Shown here piece by piece: positions 23,076 through 36,000 of a stretch of DNA of 64,000 bases (position 1 is the stretch's first letter; each line of letters begins with the position of its first letter). The notes under the pieces are model-generated. The model did no database searches and had not been told where the DNA came from. It saw nothing but the letters and a program-made list of their open reading frames with translations. This stretch comes from Phoronis australis. Taxonomy: Eukaryota; Phoronida; Phoronidae. A program made the translations under genes and the position numbers. Location: NCBI GenBank assembly GCA_002633005.1, contig NMRA01000006.1:1975469-2039468 (forward strand). Reading direction: 5' to 3'.

Positions 23076-26000
23076 ATGGCGGCCGAACTCGAGCTTAACG
23101 ACGCTCGAGTCGAGTTCATCGCTGACTATGTGATAAAAACAATGAGATTAAAGCCAGACAAATGGCTAAAAATGTACAACATAGAGGAAAACAAGCAGAT
23201 AATTTTTGATTGGTTCGAAAAGGCGGATAACATGAATTTGATTCTGATTGTCAACTCAGCTGGCTCAATCACCGTCCAGTATGAATGGCCGGCACAGATG
23301 AAAGGAAAAGCTTGCTATTTCCTGCGTAAAAACAAAGATCCAATTCACAAGGATACTAATTTGAGAACGGCAACTTTCTTTGGAGATGTTTCGTCAACCC
23401 CAATTGACCAGCTGCAAGCCTTTGTAGATGAGGTGAGCACTCATAGTTTACACATAACATAGATTTGTCATGAGGACTTGACAGGCACCTCAGGTGTCTC
23501 ACACTCCACTGATTTATCCACATTATTTTGAAAACGCTTTGCCCAGTCACACATTGTGTGTCATAAAAGAGATAAGCATACCCGCAGCTGACGCAGCAAG
23601 TAGAACTACTCTCGTTTATCACATTGGTGTAGACTCACAGTTGAACTGTGGTTTTCTGTTGACCCCAGACCGTCCGGAGTTGCTCCATATACCAACTCCA
23701 GATGGTCTCTCACGACGATTTAGCTTTATGTGTCGTATATCTTTATTAGCTAATTGTAAGCACTCATGATTAGTTTACATGTCGTATATCTTTATTGGAG
23801 ACTTAAACTTTAGCTAATTGTAAGGATCATGGTGTCCTACAGTTCATAACAGAAAATTTTGAAGGTAGTAATTGTTATTTTGTGCATCACACTATATAAC
23901 TCAATTTACCATTTTCATCGTGGGGTAGCATTCAACTACTGTTTTTGATACTGGAATCATTTCATTTGAAATATAGAATCCTCTTCATATGTTTGCCTTT
24001 AATGTAATAGCTCGAAAGTGTTAAAAATATTCACTGTCCTTTGCAGGTGTTGGTGCCGATGCTGTGTAACGAGCGAAACCATGACCAATGGCCACACGTG
24101 GTCAGTTCAGATGTCAAGCGTCATGTACACACGCTCAAGAATAACGTCTACGTGGTTGCCGGACAGGTCAAGGGTAAGACCCTACTTCCCCTGCCCGTGG
24201 GTACAGAGAAAGTACAGGCTGCTGAGATGGAAGAGGAAGAAAAGTAAGTTAAGGGCTTCAGATTTTTATTTTAAAATGCATTTTACATTATTTATGCTAT
24301 GATTATGGTTAATGATGATCTTCATATGCTCTGGTCGGAGTACTTGTTTCTTTGAGCAGTGTTACATGAAGAGTTAAAAAATGACATTTTGTACATCTAG
24401 CATTTACAAACTTGTTCAACTTCAAGCTGGTATTAATTTTATTTTCTTCTTATGTCTGTGAGTGTCTGTTTGACAAATAGTGAATTTTACTTTATGTTTT
24501 TGAATGCCATTGTAATGATGATGGTATTCTTTTCACTGCCATTCTCCTTGCAGATCCGACACTGTCGACCGAGCTCTCATTCATTCCATTGAGTCTGTCA
24601 TTATCGACTGGACTCACCAGATCCGTGATGTGCTGAAGAAGGACTCTGCTCAGGCATTGCTGGAGGGACTCAACCCTCCACCCAAGGTGGAGCTGGAGTT
24701 CTGGAAGAACAAGGCACAGAATCTTGAGTGCATCTTCGAGCAACTTCGTGACCCCAAAGTTCGCAAGATGGCCGAACTGCTGGAGAAGACCAACAGCAGC
24801 TACTTTCCTTCCTTCAAGAACATCTTCCGTGATGTCGTGGCTGGTAGGTGTTGTACTGTAACACTGTCTTTGCATTGAAAGAACAAGTTAATAGTTAGAA
24901 ATTTATATTTAAATTAAAGCAGACATTTTTGTGCTTGTTGTCTAATCCTTAGCAGTCTTCTTTTTTTTTAGTTCAGCCTAATTGCACTCCATTTTAACAT
25001 GGTTTCACAAATGGAATGTAACATTTTAGGACAAGGTCTTATGAAAAGGCCAAAACTCTCTGGGAACTCTGTCGCCAGGGTTTATAACGGCTGTCAATTG
25101 TTTTTGTCTAGTCCGGTGAAGCTTCTTTATTTATGCTGCCCATGCTTGCCGGGGTTTTCCTGTACTCGCCGTTCATCACTTATCAATTTTTTACTGCAGC
25201 ACTTGAGGAAGCGAAGGACATCAACCTCTATCTCAGTCCACTGAGAAACCACTTCGATGACCTGGAGCAAGCCGAGTTCGACGAGAGCGAGAAGCTGATT
25301 GCCCCTCTTTACACAGTTATTTGTTTGATCTGGGCCAACTCAAAGTATTACAACACCCCTGGTAGGGTCATAGTGTTGTTGCAGGAGGTGTGCAACCTCT
25401 ACATTGAACTGGTGAGTGGGTAAAGAAAACTTGGTTATGAAAGCACGGGGTCACAGTCGTGTGCATTTGCTTTGGTGACAGTGATTGTGACAGTGACGAT
25501 TTGTTGCTTTTTGAGGCTCCATCATTATTACTCTATGCATTGTTTCTATGTATTGTACTTGAAATTGCGTGTCAGTTCTCTGGTGGTTTCAGAAACGATA
25601 AAGTTAGAGTTGGCTTCATCAGTACCACTGTCTGAGGTAGATTAGGAATTATGTGTAAGGTTCATAATGTAAACTGCTCGACAAAATTCAATCGTGTTTT
25701 GCACAGACATGCTGCAAGTTGAAAGAGAAATGTGTATGTTCATTTGATGAATACTTAAACAAGCAACTTGTTGTCTCCCCTGGTAGTGTGAGACGTTTCT
25801 GGAGCCCAGTGACCTGTTTAAGGGAGAACCAGAGGAGACCATCGAGAAGGTGAACAAGGCTTTACAAATCCTGCAGGCATTCCGTGATGCCTTCAACGAG
25901 TACCGCGATAAGGTGAAAACCTTCTTCAAGGACGGCCAGGAGCCCATCCTGTGGGAATTTGAGGACACCCTTGTCTTCCATCGGTTTGATAAATACCTGG

Positions 26001-29000
26001 AGAAAGTCAAGACAGTCCAGGTGGGTTTCTGTGAAATGCTTTGTTATTTTATATCCCGTGATATCAACAGCAGAGAATTTACAAAACAAATGCAAAAAGC
26101 CAATTGTTGTTGATGACATTGCTTTTCCATAATTAAAACATCACAAATCTTGCACATTTTTTAATCCAAAACATTCTTCTACATGAAAAACAATAGGATA
26201 TCTATGAAGTTACTACAGGTTTGGTACCTATCAAATTTCACACAGTGTAGCTGTGGTAAATGCTATGTATTTTTGAAATAATAGCATTGAATGTGACATA
26301 ACATTCAGAAATTTAAATTTTGGAACCACTAGATACACTGAGCACCATTTTTCCAGTGGGAAATGTGTATTGCAATGTAGAGAAATATAATTGATGCTTT
26401 TGTAGAGGTGCTTTGCCTCGTTTTTTTTAATGTGATTAAAAATATTTCTGCTCAGGTAGTATATGTTTCAAAAATGAAACCATGATCTGTAAAGCATGTT
26501 AGTTTATAGTAAGTCTTAGAACAATAACTGTTGGAAGGTTTTGTGAACTTTCAAAATGTTCTTGTGTTCACACTGTCAACTTGACTATTTGTCTGTGTTC
26601 TTTTGACAGGAACTGTTCATGACAACTATGGAGTTTCTGAAGCTGGAGAAGATTGACTTCTCGGGTATGAAAGGCAACATGCTGAGCACGCAGGTGTTGG
26701 GCATGTTTAACGAGTTCGAGGAACTGTGGAAGATGTTTTCTGAACGCAGTTACAATCCGCTGGATATCACTCATGATGTGAGTAGTATAGCTCTGAATCA
26801 ACACTGGTCTATGAATTGAGTTAATGCACTAATGCAAATTGTTGTTGCCAATAGCGTTCTTTGTAAAATCTATTGAAGGATTCCTGTGCCATTTTAAGGG
26901 ATTATGTGAATTGTTTGATTGAACAAATGTCTAGACTGTACAATTTACTGTACTGTACGAATTAGTGGAAGAATAACTGTATGTTTATCAATTAGTTATG
27001 AACTGGTTGAGGTACATAACATACCATTTACTCTCAGTGAAAACAAGTTGTTTGTCTTTTGATGGTTGTAGTTAATTTCTAACCAATTTGACATGTTGGG
27101 GAAAAAGAAGTGCAACCTGCTCCTGAACAAGTGTTACAAAGTTCTCAACAGATTTTTTGTTCTTATTTGCAATCCCTTATTTGCCGAATGTTCCGTAGTT
27201 TACTCCAGTGGTTATCCGAGCTGCCATCTGTTGAATATCCGTGTTCCTTTTCCTCACAGGAGTTTGACAAGGACTACGAACACTTCCTTGCGACCATTGC
27301 CGACTTAGATCGACGCCTTGGTTCCATCATCTGTCAAGGCTTTGCGGATTGCTCTGGACTGGAAGCAGCATTCAAGGTAGGTGCTGTCATTTTCTAGTTG
27401 CACTATTTACTCATTAAACCATATAACCATAAAATAAAAAGCGAGTTTTTCATGCTTATTAAAATGAGCCCAGTTCTTGTCATTGGATTGGATGCTGTGA
27501 AACAGCAGTTCACGCTCAGCATTATAGATGGGGCTAAGTGGTTTGCCCCTATGATTTTGAATTTTTAACCTTTCTAATCTATAAAAGAAAAATTGAACAC
27601 ATTTCTGAAAATATAGAACTGTTGGCACTAATTTATGATTATTACATTTTGTCATCAGGTCTAATGTGTGTGTGTGCGTCCTTGCACGCGCGCGCTTGTG
27701 TTATCAGTTCTAATTCTTATTTGTTTCATTGCAGCTGATTGACATTTTTGGCTCTTTGCTTGAACGTCCGGTTATCGCAGCCATCTTTGATGACAAATAC
27801 CCCATCATTGTGACCATGATGGGGGAGGAGCTAGACATTTCCAAAGAGATCTACGACAAGCAGATGTCAATCAGAAACGAGCGAGGACAAATCATGATCC
27901 AAAAGAACATGCCGCGGGTCTCTGGAAGCCTAAAGTGGGCAGCTGAGTTGAGGGGTCGCATTGCCGCCCCTATGAGCAGATTCAAGCAGATTGAGCACCC
28001 GTAAGTTATCTTATCTATTCAATTAGTGTTAGCATGAATGGCAATGTTAGTTATTGAAATCTTACATGACACAGTTGTTTCAAAGCACCAAGACCACAAC
28101 GTTGAAATTACAATGTATTATACTTAGATTTTTGTTATTGACTAAGTGTAGGTAATATTTAAGTTCAAGTACAGCAAATTTTCATTTTTTAAGTGCTCAT
28201 AATTGGCCATCAGTTTTAATATTGGCTTGTTTAGATTAAGTGTATAGCCATCATATTCCTGTCTTGTGAAAATATGTATTGCTCGGTGATTTGAGTCAGT
28301 ACACATTTTGGCAGTCTTTATATTTTTTTTTTGTCTTATCTATCGTCTCTGTTTACTTCAGTTGCATGAACAGTCTAGAGGCACGCAAAGTCTTTGAGAA
28401 ATATGATGAAATGTTGGCCTTGCTGGCACAGTTTGAGAAAATGTGCTATGATGAATGGACGGCCGGAGTGGACGAGGCTTGTCAGTTCAACCTGAATCAA
28501 CCACTTATCCTCAGAAATGAGGAGACCAAACTCATCGCTGTCAACTTTGATCCTCAGGTACATTTTATTTTTTGTCTGTATTGAGCTTAACTTGAAATTG
28601 ATGCTGTCACTGTTATTTCGTCCAAGAGCATAATAATTAGTTTTTAATGGTGCTTCAAATTATTGGTTGTTGACTATAAATGTCAACGTTAAATACTTAG
28701 TAATACACAGTTTTAAGTGAAGTATTTTATTGTTATTATGGTCATTTATTTGTCATTATTATTGTTATTTTGATGCTGCATGTTTGTCGGCTAATGTTTC
28801 CTGGTAACCCTAGGGTTGAATAGCATTAAAACCATGTGAAACACACATCCGTAATGGATCAGGCATGTTAGACTTACATCTGTTAATTGTTGACATGCAA
28901 TTACTATGTTTAACTGAACAAGCCTCTACAATGTACAGGACAAATGTTTAGCAGTCATTCCTGCTATCAGAATTTGATTCTTGGTTTTATTAAGAATTTC

Positions 29001-32000
29001 TGTCTGGCTTGTTGTACTGAATGAGGTGTATCTTCTCAGAGTATGCAAAGTAGTGTTACTAATGCGCAGGCCAAGGAAAATCAACGTTATCTGAAGTAAA
29101 AACTCATTTAAAAGACACGTGATATCCTCTTGCAGCTTGTTGCTGTCTTGCGTGAAGTCAAGTACCTGGAGATCCGTCAGACAGACGATATCCCAGAGAG
29201 TGCTGCCTCCATCTACTCACGTAACGAGACGTTCCGTCAGTTCTTGGCAAACCTTGATCTCATCGTTAAGTGGTACAACAAGGTGCGTCAGACCGTGCTG
29301 GAGGTGGAGTTCCCGTTGATCGAAACTCAGCTGAGCGACATTGACGTTCAGCTGGAAAAGGCAGAGAAAAGTCTCAACTGGAACAGCCCAGGTGAGGACA
29401 TGATAAGGGGAGAAAACTCAAGCTACATGAACCACACAGCTGCAGTATTTGTAAACATTGTTCCTTTACTTATTAGCTCATCTCCTGGACCTGATGAATT
29501 CAGTTCACTGACTCTCAGATATGGCTCACCGACTGCTAAACATGGTGTCAGACTCACAAAAACGGACTATGCACATAAAATATGAGCGCCGAAAAGTAAC
29601 AAACACAGCTTACTTATTGCCTACCCAACTGGTACGCGGACGTGGTGTTAGTGAGTCGTGTTTGTGAGTCTGGTCGCAATTTTTTTTTGTATGGGCAAGC
29701 TGTGTTCTGTGAATTCGGCACCGTGTTTGGTTGTCAATGATCCCTGTTTGGCAGCTGGTGAGCAGTGTTCAGGAGCCAGTGAACTGAGTAATCGGGCCAG
29801 TGCGACAGTGGTGTTGTTCGGGTAGCCTGAACTCAACATAAATTTAGTTAGATTAATAACTGGACTTTCTTATACTTTATACTAATCCTGTATCTACACA
29901 TGACTGACTTACACCACTCATCTGAAGGAAGGCATTGTGCCATATGCAAATTGGAACTGAGATTTGTAGTACCAGGTATTCCAGACGTCAATATTTTTGT
30001 CAGCTCTTTGTAAGTTGTAGACATGTTGGACACAGCTTTGCAAGCTATGGTAATTGTGCTGTTTTGTCTATGTGATTGTCGTGCCCCTGTGGAACGATGC
30101 GATTTTCACCTGATCATGAGCATTTAGCTGAAACTCAAATGAATGTACATATAATAATAAACACTTTTGATGAAAATGGATTTTGTTTTGTATACACCTG
30201 GACATTCGCATATGTGGATGCTATCGTTGTGACATATCCGTCATGAATTCTTGTTGTGCTTTCAGAGTCATGGGACTACATCCAGGAGACTCGTGACCTG
30301 GTGCACGACCTTGAGACACGAGTCCAACAGGCCAAGGACAACGTGGAGAGCATCCAACAGCTGATGGCGACGTGGAGCAAGCTGCCCCTGTTTGAGAGGA
30401 AGGAAGAAAAGCACCAGTGTCTGCTGGGATTGGACGATCGCGAGGACAAGTGCAAGAAACGCTATGCGGACATTGAGGACAAAGGCAAACAAGTGCACGA
30501 ACTGGTCAAGGTAGGATAATGAAAAGTTTTTTTGGCTTATAGAGTTTATGATGTGACATAATTCATGATGTCATGGTCATAATGAACAGCGCCTTGACAG
30601 TTTTGTCAGGAAAATATACGAGTTGTTTGAAATCTGAGTGAAGAGATGTACTTTATCAGCCATGTCAATGACTCAGTCCTGAGAAAAAGAACTGAGAACC
30701 CGTACCCCTAATGTCCTAGCTGTATTGGTGTGGCATCTGCCAATCAGATTTGAGATCAAGTCGTCCAGTGTCATCTCAACTAGATCTAGGTATCGTACAT
30801 TTTTTGTTGTGATATTAGAAATTTCACTGGGAGTCTTAGCTAGAACTGTATGGTATGTTGTGAAGTCTCGGCCAAAAATTTAAGACTGAAATATAATGGC
30901 ATTGCACACGTATACTGTTTACCTTTTACAATGCTTCCAAAACACTGTTGGGGTAACCTGGTGGAAGGGCTGATGTAAACCAACTCCTAAGAGCATGCAC
31001 AACAAATAACCATGGTGGTTTACTTTTAGAAAAATCTGGACCTGTTCAAAGCAGATGCCGAGACTAACATATGGAAGGCCTACGTGGACTATGTTGATGA
31101 GATGGTCGTTGATGGATTCTTCAACACCATTCACTGCAGTCTCAACTACTTACTGGATCAGACCGATCCCAACAAAACTGTACCTCCACTGTTTGAGGCT
31201 AGTCTGGAATTACAGGTAGGTAGAACACAGTATGTGTTGCGTGACACCTTGCGAATTTTGTACATGATGTGGAAATGAGAAAATCACAGACTTCTAAATA
31301 TGAATGTTAAAAATGCTTGTTTATTGTTAGTGAAAGAACTGAATTATGGGTCACTTTAAAATACTTTTTCTGCTTCAGTTTAGATGAAACCTTCAAAATG
31401 TTAATTTTAATGCGACTACTTAGACTAAAGGTGTTCCCCAATGATGTTCTGTCAATGTGGAAAATGGCATTTGGAGTTGAATGACGCAATACTTCATTTT
31501 CTGCAGTTTAATTAGAAAAAAATGTATAAAACACAGATACTGTATGGCTATATTTAGAAAAATGATACTGTTTTAGTTAAACCTTTTGATTGATGAAAGT
31601 CACCCTGTGCTCCAAGTAGGTAAAAATAACCGAAAAGATATCTTTAGGTATCTTGCTGTGCTTGGCTTTTGTGTTTTGAAATTAAAGCAAGGAATGTGTT
31701 ACAGGTGCCAGATATGGTCTTCACTCCGTCCCTAGACTATGGTGTGGCCGATGGTTTCTTTGACCTTGTCGATGGTCTGGTGGGTGACATATACAAAGAA
31801 TCGTCTCTCATTCCTCGCCTAGCCGCACACAATGGACAGGAGCACTACCAGGTTAGTATTATTGTGTTTGTTGAAGTACAATGTGGCCTCATGTACAGTG
31901 TAACAGTGTGAGGTTTAAACTGTTTGCACATACCTCAGAATGGCCTGTTAGAACTCAGTCATAAATTTGGACATTCTATCATTTAGTATTTGCAGGGGGT

Positions 32001-33071
32001 TTCTAGAGTCTGGGCATCCTGCTCAACTACTTATGTGTTGCTGATATGGAGGATTATAAAGCGCCCCCTATGTTTGTCCATTGTTAGATTCCCCTGGTCA
32101 CCATCCTGGATTCAAGCCTGTTTTATTAACAGGAAGCTCTGGTGAGAGGCTCCTTTCAGACAGCCCACTTTCTGAATGAAGCTAGAATAGGCAGTGGGCT
32201 CAAATGATCTGGCGAGACCTCTACAAACTTGGGATTCTTTATCCTTTGGCAGCTGTGCCCTTGTGCCCTATTGCAGCTTTCAAGTGGCTGAACTCTTCAT
32301 TTGACTGTATGCACACACTGTGAATATATGATGATATAATAACCACATTGAACATTTTCTTTTTCTAGCCCGACTTGGAAGATATGGAAGAATTGTCTGA
32401 AATGAGGAACGACTTGATGGAGCGCGTGCAGACGGTGATGAACAAAGCATGCGAGTACCGCAACTCCTTCGACAACTACGCCTACCTCTGGGTCGATGAC
32501 CGTACCGAGTTCATGCGGCAGTTCCTGCTTTACAATCATGTACTGACCACTGAGGAGATCGAGGCGCACGCAGAAGATGGAGTGCCAGAGTGTCCTCCAA
32601 CACTGGACCAGTTCAAGGAACAGGTACGGGGGAGGGTGTTGTAGTTGGTTCACCAGGGTTGTTTTAGTCGAGGCTTGACCTCTAGTGTAATAGCTTGGGT
32701 GCAATGATATATTTTTGTTTTGCACTTCTGTTGGAGTGATTTTGTCACGACATTTTATTTATGCATTTTGAGAATACAATACGTGCCCTCCCTCTCGTTA
32801 ATTTTTAGAGAAATCCATTTGTTTCTTATATTTTGGAATTACAGTAATAAATGGAATGTTTAAAAACTGTCATGTCATGCATGTGTGTTCCGTACTTCTA
32901 GGTCGACATGTATGAGAAGATCTATGATGAAGTGGAACTGTTTGAAGGAACACAGCACTTTGACAAGTGGTTCCTGGTGAACGCTAAACCATTCAAGCAG
33001 GCGTTACTCAACATCATCAAGAGATGGAGCTTCATGTTCAAGCAGCACTTGATCGATCACGTGACCAACAG
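23076..33071 (+). other. Dynein tail (exons 1-15, residues 1-1098)
   Basis: The N-terminal tail carries heavy-chain dimerisation and binds intermediate and light chains. Residues from about 200 correspond to the DHC_N1 region. Family-typical stretches include [17 protein letters not shown] in exon 2, [16 protein letters not shown] in exon 3, [14 protein letters not shown] in exon 7, and [20 protein letters not shown] at the end of exon 15. The first 120 residues are the least conserved part but contain [11 protein letters not shown], a motif shared with invertebrate beta chains. Confidence 0.85.
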
Positions 33072-36000
33072 GTAGGTAGCCAGTGTGATAACGTGCTGTC
33101 TGGTGTTATTCTTGTTAGTAATGATCACTTTGAAGTTAAACGTTTTTGTTCTCAGAATTCTGACTATTCTATACTTTTTCAACAACTTCTTTGTGGAATG
33201 TTTGGTGAGTTATAAAACAGCATATCACTCCGATAACAGTGGAAATAAATAGTACGTAAGTCAGAAATTCAGTCTTATGCTCCACGCAACTATTTCAGAA
33301 AAATCTCACATAAATGCTAGTTACTGATTGAAGTAATTTCTGTAAATTATTTGTAGACTGTGATGTAGTCAAATTTACTTGACTAAACCTTTATTCAGTA
33401 ATTGGGAAGTGGGAGAGTAAGACTGAATTTCTGTCTTAAGTCTTTTAAGATTCCAATTGCCTTCATTGTCTTACAAAAGAACCCCACTGTCATTGTTAGC
33501 TGCAACTCATTTCTGTGAGCCCTCACATGCATTGAAAATTGGGGTGAAGTTAAGGCTCCATGCATCACCCACCAATTTGGAAACCATCAGTTTTAGTTCA
33601 TGTTTGGGGTGGAACCCTTTGTACTGTTTTGTTAATACAGGGATTTAGCATTGCTAGTTCCACAAAATGACACTGTGGACCAACTAGAGTTCATTGGTTG
33701 CTTTAATAGGAAGATTAAACCGCCATTAACTAAATTTATTCTAGTTAGAATTTTGCAACTTCGGCTTGACCTAATTAGCAGTGCATGGGGTTTAAAAGAT
33801 AAAGCTTACAAATTCTTTTTGTTTGTTCCAGTCTGAGTGAGTTAGCCGAATTCATCAAGGTGGCTGACGAGGGTCTGCAAACCCCTGTGGAGGAGGGTGA
33901 TTACAATGGCCTGGTTGACTGTATGGGTCACCTGTTGGCTGTTAAGGACCGACAGGCAACCACGGACGAAATGTTTGAGCCACTGAAGCAGACAATTGAA
34001 CTTCTGAAGACATACGACCAAGAGATGCCAGAGGAGGTTCACACACAACTTGAGGTAGGTGAAAGGTTTTCTTGATGGTAGAGAGACTAATTCAGGGATG
34101 CGTTCTGTAAATGCAAGAATTTTGCTAGTAAAGCTAGTGTGATCAGGTGCTTGGCTTGTGATGTATAAAGATGCCTGGTGAAGACTTGCGTGTTCTTGCA
34201 TGTTTGTGACGTTCTTGAATTTGTGGAACGCTGGCCATGGTTTCTAAAGAAATACTGCTACGGGTCAAGTTTGCAAACGAATTTGAAATATATGGATCAC
34301 TTGAGGAATGCATTAAAATTGGCCACTAGGAATTTTAATCATCAACATAAACACATTTAAGCACGGACTGGTCTTAGTGCTCATCCGATCAGCCTTTAGT
34401 GGACCTATGACAGAGGACAATTACCTGCTGACGAATGACTGACAATTCAGTTACAATTGTCTTAAAGACATAAAATGATTTACAAAGTAATACGCTCAGT
34501 TAAAGTGACCCAGTTGTTTTGGAACATAATAAAGACTTCCAGACAATGAAGATGACAATTTACCATTTCGATCTTTAGGAACTGCCTGAGCAATGGAACA
34601 ACAGCAAGAAAATTGCAATCACCGTCAAGCAACAGGTGGCGCCTCTGCAGGCTAATGAAGTCGCCAACATCAGGAAGAAGACAGCCTCATTTGACGTTCA
34701 GCAACATGCTTTCAGGGAGGTATTCCGCAAGATTGGACCCTTTTGGTACAACTGTGAAGACCCATATGTGCAGATTGACGAGGTAAATGTTTGTTATGAT
34801 TATTTGATTTGCATAAATTTACATCTTGGGGGATTGTTTTGGAAATAACGATGTATTTATTTTGTCAATGTTTGTGGAATTTTGATTCATTCATTGGTAA
34901 CAATGTATTACTTGTCAGTTGTTACTTATTTTTGGTAATTATTTAATTAAGTAAATTGGTGATGAGGCAGTCATGTCATAAGTATTATGTATGCACAAAA
35001 TTTTATTGAAGACTCACTTATCCATCACACAAATAAATCTCTTCTTAATGACAACCATCAGTTTATGTACTTACAGAAATGTGTATTTCATTTCATGGTT
35101 ATTTATGATGCATTCAGTAGCGATCTTAATGAAAAATGCTTTATCCACAGCAACACCAAGTCATTCACCAGATGGAGAAAGAGATGGACGTACTTCTGGA
35201 ATCAGCTGGTCTCTTTGAGGTCAACACTCCCGACTACAAACAGCTTAAACAGTGTCGCAAGGAGATCAAGCTCCTCAAGACGCTCTGGGATTACGTGTTC
35301 ATTGTTCGCACGAGTATTGAAGACTGGAAGACGACCCCATGGTTAGAGATTAATGTTGAGACTATGGACATGGACTGCAAAAAGTTTGCCAAAGACATCC
35401 GTGGTCTAGACAAGGAGATGAGAGCCTGGGATGTGTACAGTGGGGTGGAGAATTCCGTGAAGAACATGCTGACGTCACTGAGGGCGGTTGGAGAGTTGCA
35501 GAACTCTGCTATTCGTGATCGTCATTGGCAACAACTCATGCAAGCCACAGGGGTAAGTGGGAGGAGGCGTGTGGAGTGAAAAGTGGTTTAGATTGTTTCA
35601 CAGAGTTTTGGTGGTAATGCGCACATTTGCAGTGTTGCAGCAGTGCAGTTTTCGCAGGTTGATGAAAAAGTAACTGTGGGGTCCTGTATTTTGAGAACCT
35701 GTGTTCTCCATCAGTTTTTTAACTGGCTTTTGATTGCTTAGAGTGTGACTGGCTGCATGATGATTACCATTGCTTAGGCTGCTTTATTTCGACAACTTGG
35801 GTGCAATGAAAAAGAGCTTCCGTGTGTTTTGACTATGAACTCTGCTATGTTGTGTGTTGGTCGAAGTTCAATTTTTTCCTCGAACTTTGTGCCAATCAGG
35901 GATCTCCAGAGGTAACAAGTGTTGCATGTCTAACTTTGCACTTACGACACGAGATTATGATTGTATTGCTGCATGTTATAGTTTGGCACAGTTCCTCACT

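Noticed and set aside
23049-23093. Start of exon 1 resembles a cloning polylinker (CCACTAGT, GGCGGCCG, CTCGAG)
   Set aside because: The sites are interrupted and in the coding frame of a conserved gene; nothing vector-like flanks them, so chance is the better explanation.
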